NCBI RefSeq assembly: GCF_013167955.1
Contig: NZ_BLWF01000003.1
Coordinates: forward strand, 372,001 to 436,000
From: Thermanaeromonas sp. C210
GTDB lineage: Bacteria > Bacillota > DSM-521 > Neomoorellales > Neomoorellaceae
Reading direction: 5' to 3'
DNA: 64,000 bases
In this document: positions 14,883 through 23,427 of the stretch, piece after piece
How positions within the stretch are numbered: the stretch's first letter is position 1
Layout of the letters: the number at the start of each line of letters is the position of its first letter
Program-made: the position numbers and the translations under genes
The notes under the pieces: generated by a model
The model's database searches: none
Seen by the model: only the letters and a program-made list of their open reading frames with translations
Told to the model about the DNA's origin: nothing

Positions 14883-16372
14883 ACCCACCTGAATTCAGGG
14901 TAATCCGCGATGAAGAAAAATGTATCAAGTGCCTGGTGTGTGTCCGCCAGTGCGGTTTTGAAGCCCAGCAATACGACGCGGAAGAGGACCGGGTTTATAC
15001 TATTGAGGATAATTGCGTAGCCTGCCAGCGCTGTGTTTGCCTTTGCCCTACCAGGGCTTTACGTATCGAACAAAACCCGGTGCCCTATAAAGCTAATGCC
15101 CACTGGACGCCGGAATATATTCATAACATTAACAAGCAGGCGGCTACCGGGGGTGTCCTTCTTACCGGCATGGGGAACGATAAACCTTTTCCCGGTTACT
15201 TTGACCGGTTGCTGCTCAATGCCAGCCAGGTCACCAACCCTTCCATCGATCCCTTGCGGGAGCCCATGGAACTCCGGACGTATCTGGGCAGCCGCCCGGA
15301 TTGTGTCACCCTCGACGAGGGCGATGCGTCCGGCCAGCCGCCCCTGGTGGCCCTGGAAACCCCCATTATGTTTTCGGCAATTTCGTACGGTGCCATCAGC
15401 CACCAGGCCTTTGAAGCCCTGGCCAGGGCCGCCAGGGAATACGGTACCCTCTTTAACACGGGAGAAGGTGGGCTGCCCGAAGATCTCTACGAATATGCCG
15501 ACCATGCCATAGTCCAGGTGGCTTCGGGGCGTTTCGGGGTCCACAGCGAGTACCTCAATGCTGCCCGGGTTATTGAAATCAAAATCGGCCAGGGTGCTAA
15601 ACCGGGTATCGGGGGCCATCTACCGGGGGAGAAAATTACGGCCTCTATTGCAGCCACCCGCATGATTCCGGAAGGTACAGACGCCCTGTCCCCGGCGCCC
15701 CATCATGATATTTATTCCATTGAGGACTTGAGACAGCTTATTTTTACCTTGAAAGAAGCCACCCGTTACCGGAAACCCGTATCGGTAAAAATCTCTGCTG
15801 TGCACAATGTGGCCGCCATTGCCAGCGGCATTGCCCGGGCCGGTGCCGATATTATCGCCATTGACGGTTTCCGGGGCGGCACCGGCGCTGCTCCTCTGAT
15901 GATCCGGGATCATGTGGGCATCCCCATAGAACTGGCTATTGCCGTCGTGGACCAGCGGCTGCGGGAAGAGGGTATCCGCAATCGGGTTTCCCTGGTAGCC
16001 GGCGGCGGTTTTCGCTGCAGTGCCGATGTGGTAAAAGCCATTGCCCTGGGAGCCGATGCGGTTTATATTGCCACTGCGGCTTTGGTAGCCCTGGGATGCC
16101 ATCTCTGTCAAAGGTGCTACACCGGTAAGTGTAGCTGGGGCATTGCCACCCAGGACCCATACAAGACCAGGCGTATAAATCCGGAAATAGGGGCGCAAAG
16201 GCTCTACAATCTGCTCCACGGATGGTCCCATGAAATCAAGGAAATGCTCGGCGGGATGGGCATCAATTCCCTCGATAGCCTGCGGGGTAACCGGCTCCAC
16301 TTGCGGGGTGTTGGCCTGAAGGAGACTGAACTAAGACTTCTGGGGGTCAAGCATGCCGGAGAGGGTATGTAG
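14864..16372 (+). CDS. Glutamate synthase FMN-domain subunit with N-terminal ferredoxin
   Basis: A 502-residue catalytic core. Residues about 20-65 carry two 4Fe-4S motifs (CIKCLVCVRQCG, CVACQRCVCLCP). The FMN-binding glutamate synthase barrel follows, with GEGGLPEDLY, GQGAKPGIGGHLPGEKI, DGFRGGTGAAP and the cluster loop CHLCQRCYTGKCSWGIATQ near 410. It converts 2-oxoglutarate plus ammonia to glutamate using electrons from the ferredoxin or FAD partners. ATG 14864 has AGGAGGAG 6-7 bases upstream; ATG 14879, which overlaps the previous stop as ATGA, is the alternative. Confidence 0.92.
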   Translation: MPPISMNPPEFRVIRDEEKCIKCLVCVRQCGFEAQQYDAEEDRVYTIEDNCVACQRCVCLCPTRALRIEQNPVPYKANAHWTPEYIHNINKQAATGGVLLTGMGNDKPFPGYFDRLLLNASQVTNPSIDPLREPMELRTYLGSRPDCVTLDEGDASGQPPLVALETPIMFSAISYGAISHQAFEALARAAREYGTLFNTGEGGLPEDLYEYADHAIVQVASGRFGVHSEYLNAARVIEIKIGQGAKPGIGGHLPGEKITASIAATRMIPEGTDALSPAPHHDIYSIEDLRQLIFTLKEATRYRKPVSVKISAVHNVAAIASGIARAGADIIAIDGFRGGTGAAPLMIRDHVGIPIELAIAVVDQRLREEGIRNRVSLVAGGGFRCSADVVKAIALGADAVYIATAALVALGCHLCQRCYTGKCSWGIATQDPYKTRRINPEIGAQRLYNLLHGWSHEIKEMLGGMGINSLDSLRGNRLHLRGVGLKETELRLLGVKHAGEGM

Positions 16373-16462
16373 GGGGGCCTTCCCGGCCCGTGCGAGCCTT
16401 GTAGAAATCCACCGGGGTACCCTTAGGCCGGCCTCGGGGGAGAGGGAGAAGAGGGGTGAACA

Positions 16463-16921
16463 GTGGTGAAAAAAGTTTACGCGCTCCGGGAATATTGCAT
16501 GAACTGCCACCTGTGCGAAGTGTACTGTATTACTGCCCACTCCAGGAGCCGTGACGTATGGAAGGCTTTTAAACGGGAAGACTTACGCGGTACTCACCGC
16601 GTCTTGGTAGAAGAAAAGTGGCCCGAATCTCTGGCTGTCCAGTGCCGCCATTGCCCTGAACCGCGCTGTGTGGAGGGGTGCATCTCCGGGGCTATGGTCA
16701 AGGAACCCGATACAGGAATGGTTTATTGCCAGGAAGATAAATGCGTGGGGTGCTGGACCTGTGTAGCCAGTTGTCCCTATGGGGCTATTCGCCCGGGCCA
16801 TCGCCATGGCAAACCCGTCCCGCTAAAATGCGACTTGTGCAAGGACCTCCCTGAACCGGCCTGTGTAGTCCATTGCCCCAACGGCGCCCTGGTCTACCAG
16901 GAGAGGGGAACCGGAACATGA
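16463..16921 (+). CDS. Polyferredoxin-type electron transfer subunit of glutamate synthase
   Basis: A 152-residue iron-sulfur protein with four cysteine clusters: CMNCHLCEVYC, CRHCPEPRCVEGC, CVGCWTCVASCP and CDLCKDLPEPACVVHCP, enough for four 4Fe-4S centres in the HycB/DmsB style. Lying between the FMN subunit and the FAD oxidoreductase, it probably relays electrons between them. Two adjacent GTG codons (16463 and 16466) are possible starts behind GAGGGG. Its stop overlaps the next start (ATGA). Confidence 0.88.
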   Translation: MVKKVYALREYCMNCHLCEVYCITAHSRSRDVWKAFKREDLRGTHRVLVEEKWPESLAVQCRHCPEPRCVEGCISGAMVKEPDTGMVYCQEDKCVGCWTCVASCPYGAIRPGHRHGKPVPLKCDLCKDLPEPACVVHCPNGALVYQERGTGT

Positions 16922-18153
16922 GGTATGTAATTATCGGCAATTCTGTGGCCGCGGTTAACGCCTGCCAGGGGATACGCGAACTGGATAGGGAAGGTACTAT
17001 AACCATTATTTCAGCAGAAAATTACTACGCCTACGGTCGCCCCTTAATATCTTACTGGCTGGAAGGCAAGACTGATTCTGAAAAAATGCCTTACCAACCT
17101 GTTGAGTTTTACCAAAAGAATAAAATAAACGTGCTCTTAGGGAAAAAAGCCGTGGGCTTGGATGTTAACCGGCGGGAAGTTAAATTAGACGATGGTTCTT
17201 CCCTACCCTACGACCGCCTCCTCATAGCCACAGGCGGTCAAGCCATAGTTCCGCCCCTTACCGGCCTTACAGCTGAAGATTACTTTGCTTTTCTAACTTA
17301 TGACGACGTCCTCCGTTTAGCCCGGAGGGCCTCACCGGGCAAGGAGGCAGTAGTTCTCGGGGCCGGGCCCAGCGGGCTAAAAGCCATGGAAAGCCTTGTT
17401 ACAAGGGGTGCGCGCGTTACCTTAGTAGAACTGGCTTCTCGTATATGGTCTCCTGTTCTGGACCGAGAGGCAGCAGCCCTGATTACCCGCTTTCTTGAGG
17501 AGCAGGGGGTAACTGTAATCTTGCAAGATACTATCCTAGGTGGCAGGCGTAATAATGAGGGCCGGTTAGAGCTCGACCTCCAGTCCGGCAGGCAGTTAAC
17601 CTGCGATATACTGGTCGTGGCCATCGGTGTTAGGCCCAATACCGAATTGCTGGAAAAGGTGGCCGGCGTGAATCTGAACCGGGGCGTAGTGGTAGATGAA
17701 TATTTAAGTATAGGCCTCCCCGGTATTTACGCGGCAGGAGATGTGGTGGCGGGCGGCCCTCCCCTTTTACCCCATGCTGCGAGGCAGGGCCGCATAGCCG
17801 GCCGCAATATGGCCGGGGGCCGGGAAAAGTATATAGCGGGACCGGCGTATAATGCTCTCGGTTTTTTGGGCTTGCACACCATTAGCATAGGTATTAGTGC
17901 CCCTGAACCGGAGGAGGGTTATGAGATACTGGCCGAAAAGCGGGAAGAGGGGCGGATCTATCGGAAGCTGGTGCTGGATAACAACCGCCTAGTAGGAGCT
18001 CTCTTTATTAATGAGTTCGACCGTGCCGGGCTCTACCGGCGTTTGATAGAAGAGCAGGTGGACGTTACACCTTTTAAGGATAACCTTTTACAAAAGGGGT
18101 TTGGTTTTCTGCATCTCCCTGGGGAGCTGTGGGAGGGTAAACTTGGGGAGTGA
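16918..18153 (+). CDS. FAD-dependent pyridine nucleotide oxidoreductase (NADH oxidase/nitrite reductase-like)
   Basis: A 411-residue flavoprotein with an N-terminal FAD Rossmann motif (YVIIGNSVAAVNACQGI), a second nucleotide-binding motif near 140 (EAVVLGAGPSGLKAMESL), and the FAD-contact segment GIYAAGDVV with PLLPHAARQGRIAGRNMAGG. It is expected to oxidise NAD(P)H and feed the adjacent ferredoxin and glutamate synthase core. ATG 16918 overlaps the previous stop; an upstream GTG at 16873 lies inside that gene. Confidence 0.88.
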   Translation: MRYVIIGNSVAAVNACQGIRELDREGTITIISAENYYAYGRPLISYWLEGKTDSEKMPYQPVEFYQKNKINVLLGKKAVGLDVNRREVKLDDGSSLPYDRLLIATGGQAIVPPLTGLTAEDYFAFLTYDDVLRLARRASPGKEAVVLGAGPSGLKAMESLVTRGARVTLVELASRIWSPVLDREAAALITRFLEEQGVTVILQDTILGGRRNNEGRLELDLQSGRQLTCDILVVAIGVRPNTELLEKVAGVNLNRGVVVDEYLSIGLPGIYAAGDVVAGGPPLLPHAARQGRIAGRNMAGGREKYIAGPAYNALGFLGLHTISIGISAPEPEEGYEILAEKREEGRIYRKLVLDNNRLVGALFINEFDRAGLYRRLIEEQVDVTPFKDNLLQKGFGFLHLPGELWEGKLGE

Positions 18154-18174
18154 AAGGCAGGGGCTGGCGATGGG

Positions 18175-18912
18175 GTGAAAAAGATAAACGCCCGCGGTTT
18201 GGGTTACCGGGAATTGAATGAGAAAATCAGGTCGCTCCTCGATAACGGCGAAGATGAACTGGTCATTGAGAATGTTAACGGACAGAGATACATCGGCACC
18301 GGGATACAAGGTAAAGCCAGACTAAAAATCTACGGGGTCCCGGGCAACAATCTCGGTGCCCTTATGGATGGTCTGCATATTGAGGTTCATGGCAACGCCC
18401 AGGATGGAGTGGGCAATACCATGAACGACGGTACGGTTATCATTCACGGGCACGCTACCGATATTGCCGGCTATTCCATGCGGGGCGGCAAGATTTTTGT
18501 TCGCGGTAATGTAGGTTACCGTGTAGGTATTCATATGAAGGCTTTTAAGGAGAAAAGTCCTTTAATTGTAGTAGGGGGACGGGCAGGGGACTTTCTGGGC
18601 GAATATATGGCCGGGGGAACCCTGGTACTCTTGGGCCTGGATCTCAGACCAGGTGAAAGACTCGTGGGCAACTATCTGGCTACCGGTATGCACGGTGGAG
18701 AAATTTTCATCCGCGGGGAACTCAAGGGAGTGTTCTTAGGTAAAGAGGCGCAACCCCTTGAGCCCAGCCGCGAGGACTACGAGCGCCTCAAGTCTATTGT
18801 AGAGGAATTTGCCAGTTATTTTGGCCTCGATAGCGATAGAATTCTATCTGAATCCTTTATAAAGCTGATTCCTTTAAATAGACGTCCTTACGGCAACCTC
18901 TACGCCCATTAG
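18175..18912 (+). CDS. GXGXG-domain subunit of glutamate synthase (GlxC/GltB-C type)
   Basis: A 245-residue right-handed beta-helix protein corresponding to the C-terminal GXGXG domain of GltB. Repeats are visible as GNNLGALMDGLHIEVHGNAQ, DGVGNTMNDGTVIIHG, DIAGYSMRGGKIFVRGNVGY and GEYMAGGTLVLLG. The domain is structural, holding the amidotransferase and synthase subunits together around the ammonia tunnel. GTG 18175 follows GGGG. It completes the five-gene split glutamate synthase. Confidence 0.9.
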   Translation: MKKINARGLGYRELNEKIRSLLDNGEDELVIENVNGQRYIGTGIQGKARLKIYGVPGNNLGALMDGLHIEVHGNAQDGVGNTMNDGTVIIHGHATDIAGYSMRGGKIFVRGNVGYRVGIHMKAFKEKSPLIVVGGRAGDFLGEYMAGGTLVLLGLDLRPGERLVGNYLATGMHGGEIFIRGELKGVFLGKEAQPLEPSREDYERLKSIVEEFASYFGLDSDRILSESFIKLIPLNRRPYGNLYAH

Positions 18913-18999
18913 GCCGTGAACGGGACGGCCCCCCGATCATATAATGAACAAGAGGGCGACGACGTCCTTCGCATTATGTGCGGGGGCGTCTTTTATTTT
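18912..18999 (+). promoter_or_regulatory. ANTAR-type antiterminator/terminator leader of asnB
   Basis: P1: GGCCGT...ACGGCC (18912-18930) encloses GAACGGG, giving hexaloop AACGGG after one bulged G. P2: AGGGC-GACGAC-GTCCT (18953-18968) has the same 5-bp stem as the glnA P2. The terminator GACGTCC (18961-18967) ... GGGCGTC (18984-18990) plus TTTTATTTTT uses the 3' arm of P2, so the two are mutually exclusive. The P2 loop has G rather than A at position 1, which weakens the ANTAR match slightly. Confidence 0.65.
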
Positions 19000-19021
19000 T
19001 CTTAATGGGGGGTAGAAATTA

Positions 19022-20866
19022 GTGTGCGGCATTAGCGGGTGGATAGACTGGGAAGTAGATGTGACCCGCCACAGGCCGACCTTGGAAGCCATGACCGAAA
19101 CCCTCTCCTGCCGCGGACCCGATGCCGGTGGAATCTGGATTTCACCCCGGGCGGGCCTGGGCCACCGCCGCCTGATAGTAGTCGACCCTGAGGGCGGTGT
19201 TCAGCCTATGGTTCGCAAGAGAGGGGAGGAACAGTACATCATAATTTACAACGGCGAGCTTTATAACATGCCAGAGCTGCGCAGAGAACTGGAGGCCCGC
19301 GGGTATTCTTTCCAAACCCGTTCTGACACTGAAATTATCCTGGTGGCCTTCATGGAATGGGGAATGGAATGCGTCGAACGTCTGAACGGCATTTTTGCTT
19401 TCGCCATCTGGGATGTAAAGGAGCAAAGCCTGTTCTTAGCCCGCGACCGCCTGGGAGTTAAACCGCTATTCTATGCCCAGCGGGGTAGCGCTTTCCTTTT
19501 CGCCTCGGAATTAAAAGCCCTCCTTACCCACACAGCGGTTCGTCCGGAAATAGATGCCGAAGGGCTGGCCGAGATTTTTGTTATAGGCCCGGCCCGCACA
19601 CCGGGGCACGGAGTGTTTAAAGGTGTTGCTGAGCTCAAACCCGGACACTGCCTGCTGTATCACCAAAACGGTATCTCTATACGCCAGTACTGGAGGCTTC
19701 AAAGTCATCCTCACCCGGATGATCTGGATACCACCGTTGCTAAGGTCAGGGACCTTCTAAAGGATTCCGTCGAGCGGCAGCTTATATCTGATGTTTCTCT
19801 CTGCACTCTACTATCCGGTGGCATTGATTCGAGCGCTATTACCGCCTTTGCCGCCGGAGCACTGCGACGGAAGGGGTTGGAACCCCTTAAGACATATTCC
19901 ATAGATTATGCAGGCAACGAGAGCTATTATAGGCCTAATGAGTTCGAACCCACCTCTGACAGGGATTGGGGGAGAAGAGTTGCGGCCTTTCTGGGTACTA
20001 ATCATCATACCGTCGTGGTTGATACTCCCGAGTTGGTCGAAGCCTTAACAGCGGCTGTCCAGGCTCGCGATTTGCCAGGCATGGCAGATATCGATGCCTC
20101 CCTTTACCTCTTCTGCCGCGAAATTAAGAAAGGGGCGAGCGTAGGCTTGTCAGGCGAATGTGCGGACGAAGTCTTTGGGGGTTATCCATGGTTTAGGCGC
20201 CAGGAGGCACTCCGGGCCCGGACCTTTCCCTGGTCCCTTGAAATAGAGAAAAGGGTGCGCCTGCTCTCGCCTGAGCTAACCCAGGAGATCCGGCCCTTGG
20301 AGTACGTAGCGGACCGGTATGCTGAGGCACTGGCTGAGGTACCCCGACTTCCGGCAGAAAATCCTTTCGAAGCCCGCATACGCGAGATTTTCTACCTGAC
20401 CCTTACCCGCTGGATGCCCACCTTACTGGACCGCAATGACCGTATGAGCATGGCGGTGGGTTTGGAGCTCCGCGTACCCTTTTGCGATCACCGCCTGGTA
20501 GAGTATGTCTGGAATGTTCCCTGGGCCGTAAAGTACGTGGACGACAAAGAAAAAGGTCTTTTGCGCCGGGCCTTAGCAGGTGTACTGCCAGACGAAGTGC
20601 TGGCGCGGCGCAAAAGCCCGTATCCCAAAACGCATAATCCTGCTTTTCTGCATGCCGTGGGTGCCTGGGTGCGGGATATTGTTCACCAGCCTAATTCACC
20701 CCTGCGCCCCCTCATAAATATCCCCGTTGTCCGAGCTCTCGTGGAGTCACGTACCGAGTTCGATATACCGTGGTTTGGGCAGCTCATGAGACGACCGCAG
20801 CTCCTGGCCTACTTGGCCCAGATAGATTTTTGGTTGCGGGAATATCGGGTGTCGCTTGACCTTTAG
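19022..20866 (+). CDS. asnB: Asparagine synthetase (glutamine-hydrolysing)
   Basis: A 614-residue enzyme making asparagine from aspartate, glutamine and ATP. The mature N-terminal Cys 2 (MCGISGWIDW) is the amidotransferase nucleophile, with RRLIVVDPEGGVQPM and IIYNGELYNMPELR in the first domain. The synthetase domain has the PP-loop LSGGIDSSAITAFAA near 264 and GLSGECADEVFGGYPWF. The GTG start at 19022 is fixed by the need for Cys at position 2. The leader upstream resembles that of glnA, so asparagine and glutamine synthesis are probably co-regulated. Confidence 0.95.
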   Translation: MCGISGWIDWEVDVTRHRPTLEAMTETLSCRGPDAGGIWISPRAGLGHRRLIVVDPEGGVQPMVRKRGEEQYIIIYNGELYNMPELRRELEARGYSFQTRSDTEIILVAFMEWGMECVERLNGIFAFAIWDVKEQSLFLARDRLGVKPLFYAQRGSAFLFASELKALLTHTAVRPEIDAEGLAEIFVIGPARTPGHGVFKGVAELKPGHCLLYHQNGISIRQYWRLQSHPHPDDLDTTVAKVRDLLKDSVERQLISDVSLCTLLSGGIDSSAITAFAAGALRRKGLEPLKTYSIDYAGNESYYRPNEFEPTSDRDWGRRVAAFLGTNHHTVVVDTPELVEALTAAVQARDLPGMADIDASLYLFCREIKKGASVGLSGECADEVFGGYPWFRRQEALRARTFPWSLEIEKRVRLLSPELTQEIRPLEYVADRYAEALAEVPRLPAENPFEARIREIFYLTLTRWMPTLLDRNDRMSMAVGLELRVPFCDHRLVEYVWNVPWAVKYVDDKEKGLLRRALAGVLPDEVLARRKSPYPKTHNPAFLHAVGAWVRDIVHQPNSPLRPLINIPVVRALVESRTEFDIPWFGQLMRRPQLLAYLAQIDFWLREYRVSLDL

Positions 20867-20950
20867 ATCCAAGACTGCACCCAGGGGATTGGTGAGGTAT
20901 AATTAGTTCAGGACGGGGCGGCGGCTCCCTCAAAGAGGAGGTGGAGGACC

Positions 20951-21616
20951 TTGAAGCCGGTTATTTTGGTGGTCGATGACGATGAAAAGATTACCTCTTT
21001 ATTGAAGCGCATACTCCTTTATGAAGGCTACGAAGTATTGGTAGCAGGCGACGGGTTTACGGCCCTTTCCCTGGCTACGCGCCAACCCGATTTGATAATC
21101 CTGGACCTCATGTTGCCCGATATAGACGGCGTGGAGGTTTGCCAGAAGATAAGACAACAGAGCGAGGTCCCCATTCTCATGCTCACGGCCAGGGATGAGA
21201 CCGCCGACCGGGTTTTGGGCCTGGACAGCGGGGCCGACGATTACTTGGTGAAACCCTTTGCCCTGGAGGAACTGCTAGCGCGCATACGGGCCCTCCTGCG
21301 CCGCCACCGGCGGGCTGAGAGGAAAGTGCTGGAGTACGCCGACCTCAAACTGGATACGGGTACCCGGGAGGCCTGGCGGGGAAACAGGGTATTTCAATTG
21401 ACGGCTAAAGAATACGATCTCTTAGAGTTATTTCTGCGCCATCCCCGCCAGGTCTTGACCAGGGAAACCCTGATGACCAAGATCTGGGGTTACGATTACA
21501 GTGGGGAATCAAACGTCTTGGAGGTTTATGTGGGGTACCTCCGCAACAAGTTGGAAGCGCAGGGGGAACCCCGTCTTATTCATACAGTACGGGGAGTCGG
21601 GTATGTTCTTAAATGA
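20951..21616 (+). CDS. OmpR/PhoB-family response regulator
   Basis: A 221-residue transcription factor: receiver domain with VVDDDEKI, phosphoacceptor Asp 52 in [12 protein letters not shown], and K in [16 protein letters not shown]; then a winged-helix DNA-binding domain with [16 protein letters not shown] and [11 protein letters not shown]...[15 protein letters not shown] 20951 follows AGGAGGTGGAGGACC. The partner kinase starts 16 bases downstream. The signal is unknown. Confidence 0.93.
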   Translation: MKPVILVVDDDEKITSLLKRILLYEGYEVLVAGDGFTALSLATRQPDLIILDLMLPDIDGVEVCQKIRQQSEVPILMLTARDETADRVLGLDSGADDYLVKPFALEELLARIRALLRRHRRAERKVLEYADLKLDTGTREAWRGNRVFQLTAKEYDLLELFLRHPRQVLTRETLMTKIWGYDYSGESNVLEVYVGYLRNKLEAQGEPRLIHTVRGVGYVLK

Positions 21617-21631
21617 AGGGCGGCGAGGAAA

Positions 21632-23041
21632 GTGAATCTTAGGAGCCGCCTTACCTTGTGGTACACCGGGGTTTTGGCCTTTACTCTCCTCGTATTCGGA
21701 AGCTTAACTTACGCCCTGCTATCCCGCTATCTAACGTGGGAAACCGACTATTCTTTAATGAGCAAGGGCGATGAAGTCCTGCGCTCCATCAGGGTAGTGA
21801 GCCGGCCCCTGCGGCCCCAAGCTATTGTTTTGCCCGATGTAAATGCCTTTTCCAGCCCTTACACTTTTCTCCAAGTAGTAGACCTGGGAGGAGAAATTGT
21901 CGCCCGTTCCCGCAACCTGGCCGACCAGTTCTTACCGGTTGACGGAGAGACTCTAATCCGGGCCTTGGAAGGTAAGACCTTTTTTGAAACTAAACAAGTG
22001 GGAAACCAATGGCTGCGTTTATATAACCTCCCCCTGTACCTAGGTGACCAACCCGTAGGATTGCTCCAGGTTGGACGGCTCATGCACCCCGGCCTGGCGA
22101 TTTTGGCCAGGTTACGGCAGATACTCCTCCTTTTGGGATTACTGGTACTGGTCTTGGCCGCAAGCCTGGGGCATCTCCTTGCCCGGGCGGCATTGAATCC
22201 CATAAGCCGTATGACCCGCCTGGCCGCGGAGATCGGCGAAGGAAGGGATCTGGCCCGGCGCCTGCCCCACCATGGCCCCATGGACGAGGTCGGCCGCCTG
22301 GCGGCTACCTTTAACGGCATGCTCGCCCGCCTCCAGAACGCGTACCAGCGGCTTGAGGAGGCTTATGCCTCCCAGCGCAGGTTTGTGGCCGATGTATCCC
22401 ACGAGTTGCGCACGCCTTTAACTACCATCAGGGGAAATGTGGAACTCCTCCAACACATGGTTGAGTCGGGAAGTCCCATCCAGCCGGAGGCCCTGGCGGA
22501 TATTGCCGGAGAAGCCGAGCGCATGAGCCGCCTCTTAAACAACCTTTTGACCCTCGCCCGGGCCGATGCGGGTTTTACCCTCGAACGGAAGCCCCTTGAT
22601 ATCGGCCGGCTACTGGCTGAAGTAGCCCGCCGGGCACCCTTCCTCGGTCGGGCCTCCTTTTCCTTGGCCGATTTGGGAGAACTAGAGGGCTGCCTGGTCC
22701 TGGGCAATGAGGACTTTCTAAAGCAATTGTTTCTTATCCTGCTGGACAATGCTTTTAAATATACCCCTCCGGAAGGCGCTGTCACCTTAGAGGCTGCCTT
22801 GCAGGACCGAGAAGTCGAAATAAAGGTTAGGGACACGGGTATGGGGATCCCGCCGGAGGAGTTGTCCCGTATTTTTGAACGCTTCTACCGGGGTGAAGCC
22901 AGCCGGCGGTCCGGCGGTACCGGCCTGGGGCTGGCCATAGCCCGGTGGATTGTGGAACAACATGGGGGAGCCATCCGGGTGTCAAGCAGCCCAGGGGAGG
23001 GCAGCATTTTTACCGTCCAGTTGCCCAGGCTGCAGAGGTGA
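21632..23041 (+). CDS. HAMP-domain sensor histidine kinase
   Basis: A 469-residue membrane kinase. Two transmembrane segments (about 7-30, LWYTGVLAFTLLVFGSLTYA, and about 163-185, LLLLGLLVLVLAASLGHLLA) flank an extracytoplasmic sensor domain of about 130 residues. A HAMP linker follows, then the H-box DVSHELRTPLTTIRGN with phospho-His near 257, the N-box LLDNAFKYTPP, DTGMGIPPEELSRIFERFYR and the G-box GGTGLGLAIARWIVEQHGG. It phosphorylates the regulator encoded just upstream. The N-terminal sensor is generic and the ligand cannot be deduced. Confidence 0.93.
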   Translation: MNLRSRLTLWYTGVLAFTLLVFGSLTYALLSRYLTWETDYSLMSKGDEVLRSIRVVSRPLRPQAIVLPDVNAFSSPYTFLQVVDLGGEIVARSRNLADQFLPVDGETLIRALEGKTFFETKQVGNQWLRLYNLPLYLGDQPVGLLQVGRLMHPGLAILARLRQILLLLGLLVLVLAASLGHLLARAALNPISRMTRLAAEIGEGRDLARRLPHHGPMDEVGRLAATFNGMLARLQNAYQRLEEAYASQRRFVADVSHELRTPLTTIRGNVELLQHMVESGSPIQPEALADIAGEAERMSRLLNNLLTLARADAGFTLERKPLDIGRLLAEVARRAPFLGRASFSLADLGELEGCLVLGNEDFLKQLFLILLDNAFKYTPPEGAVTLEAALQDREVEIKVRDTGMGIPPEELSRIFERFYRGEASRRSGGTGLGLAIARWIVEQHGGAIRVSSSPGEGSIFTVQLPRLQR

Positions 23042-23095
23042 GCCTGCCTGCTTCCGCAGTGCATACTTTTTATGGAAGTGTCCGAAATTTTGTGG

Positions 23096-23101
23096 TATAA
23101 T
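23096..23101 (+). promoter_or_regulatory. Extended -10 promoter before the sigma-54 activator leader
   Basis: TGGTATAAT is an extended -10 element; the corresponding -35 (TGGAAG) is poor. The transcript would have an untranslated leader of about 320 bases. Confidence 0.5.
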
Positions 23102-23427
23102 GGGCTTGGATTGCCCAGCCGGGTGGAAGGGCCTCGCCCTCCCGCAGCCGCCCGCGGTCGAAGGGTAGGTGATCCATAGGCTGTTCTAGTGAGGGCATTC
23201 ACTTCCCGCCCGGGGGAACTGTGATAAGCAATTTTACCGGCGGGGGAGGTGGAGCGGGAACTTACGGGGAGAACTTTGACGGGGGTGTCCTCAAGTTTAG
23301 CAAGGAACCCTTGGAACCGGGCCAGGTTATGCCGGGGCGGGGAGTATGGGAGTTCCTTTTTGGGGAACGGGTGAAAGGCGGATGGCAGCTTTTCTGGCAA
23401 ATTCCTGCCGAGAGAAGGTGAAGTGAT
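23102..23427 (+). other. Long leader region of the sigma-54 activator gene
   Basis: About 325 bases with several GC-rich hairpins (for example GGGC...GCCC at 23102-23115 and AGGGC-CTC-GCCCT near 23128-23140) and a possible 66-codon frame from GTG 23221 to TGA 23421. That frame has GGGGGA upstream and ends 6 bases before the regulator start. The product is Gly/Phe rich with no known motif. I cannot match the region to a known riboswitch. Confidence 0.3.
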
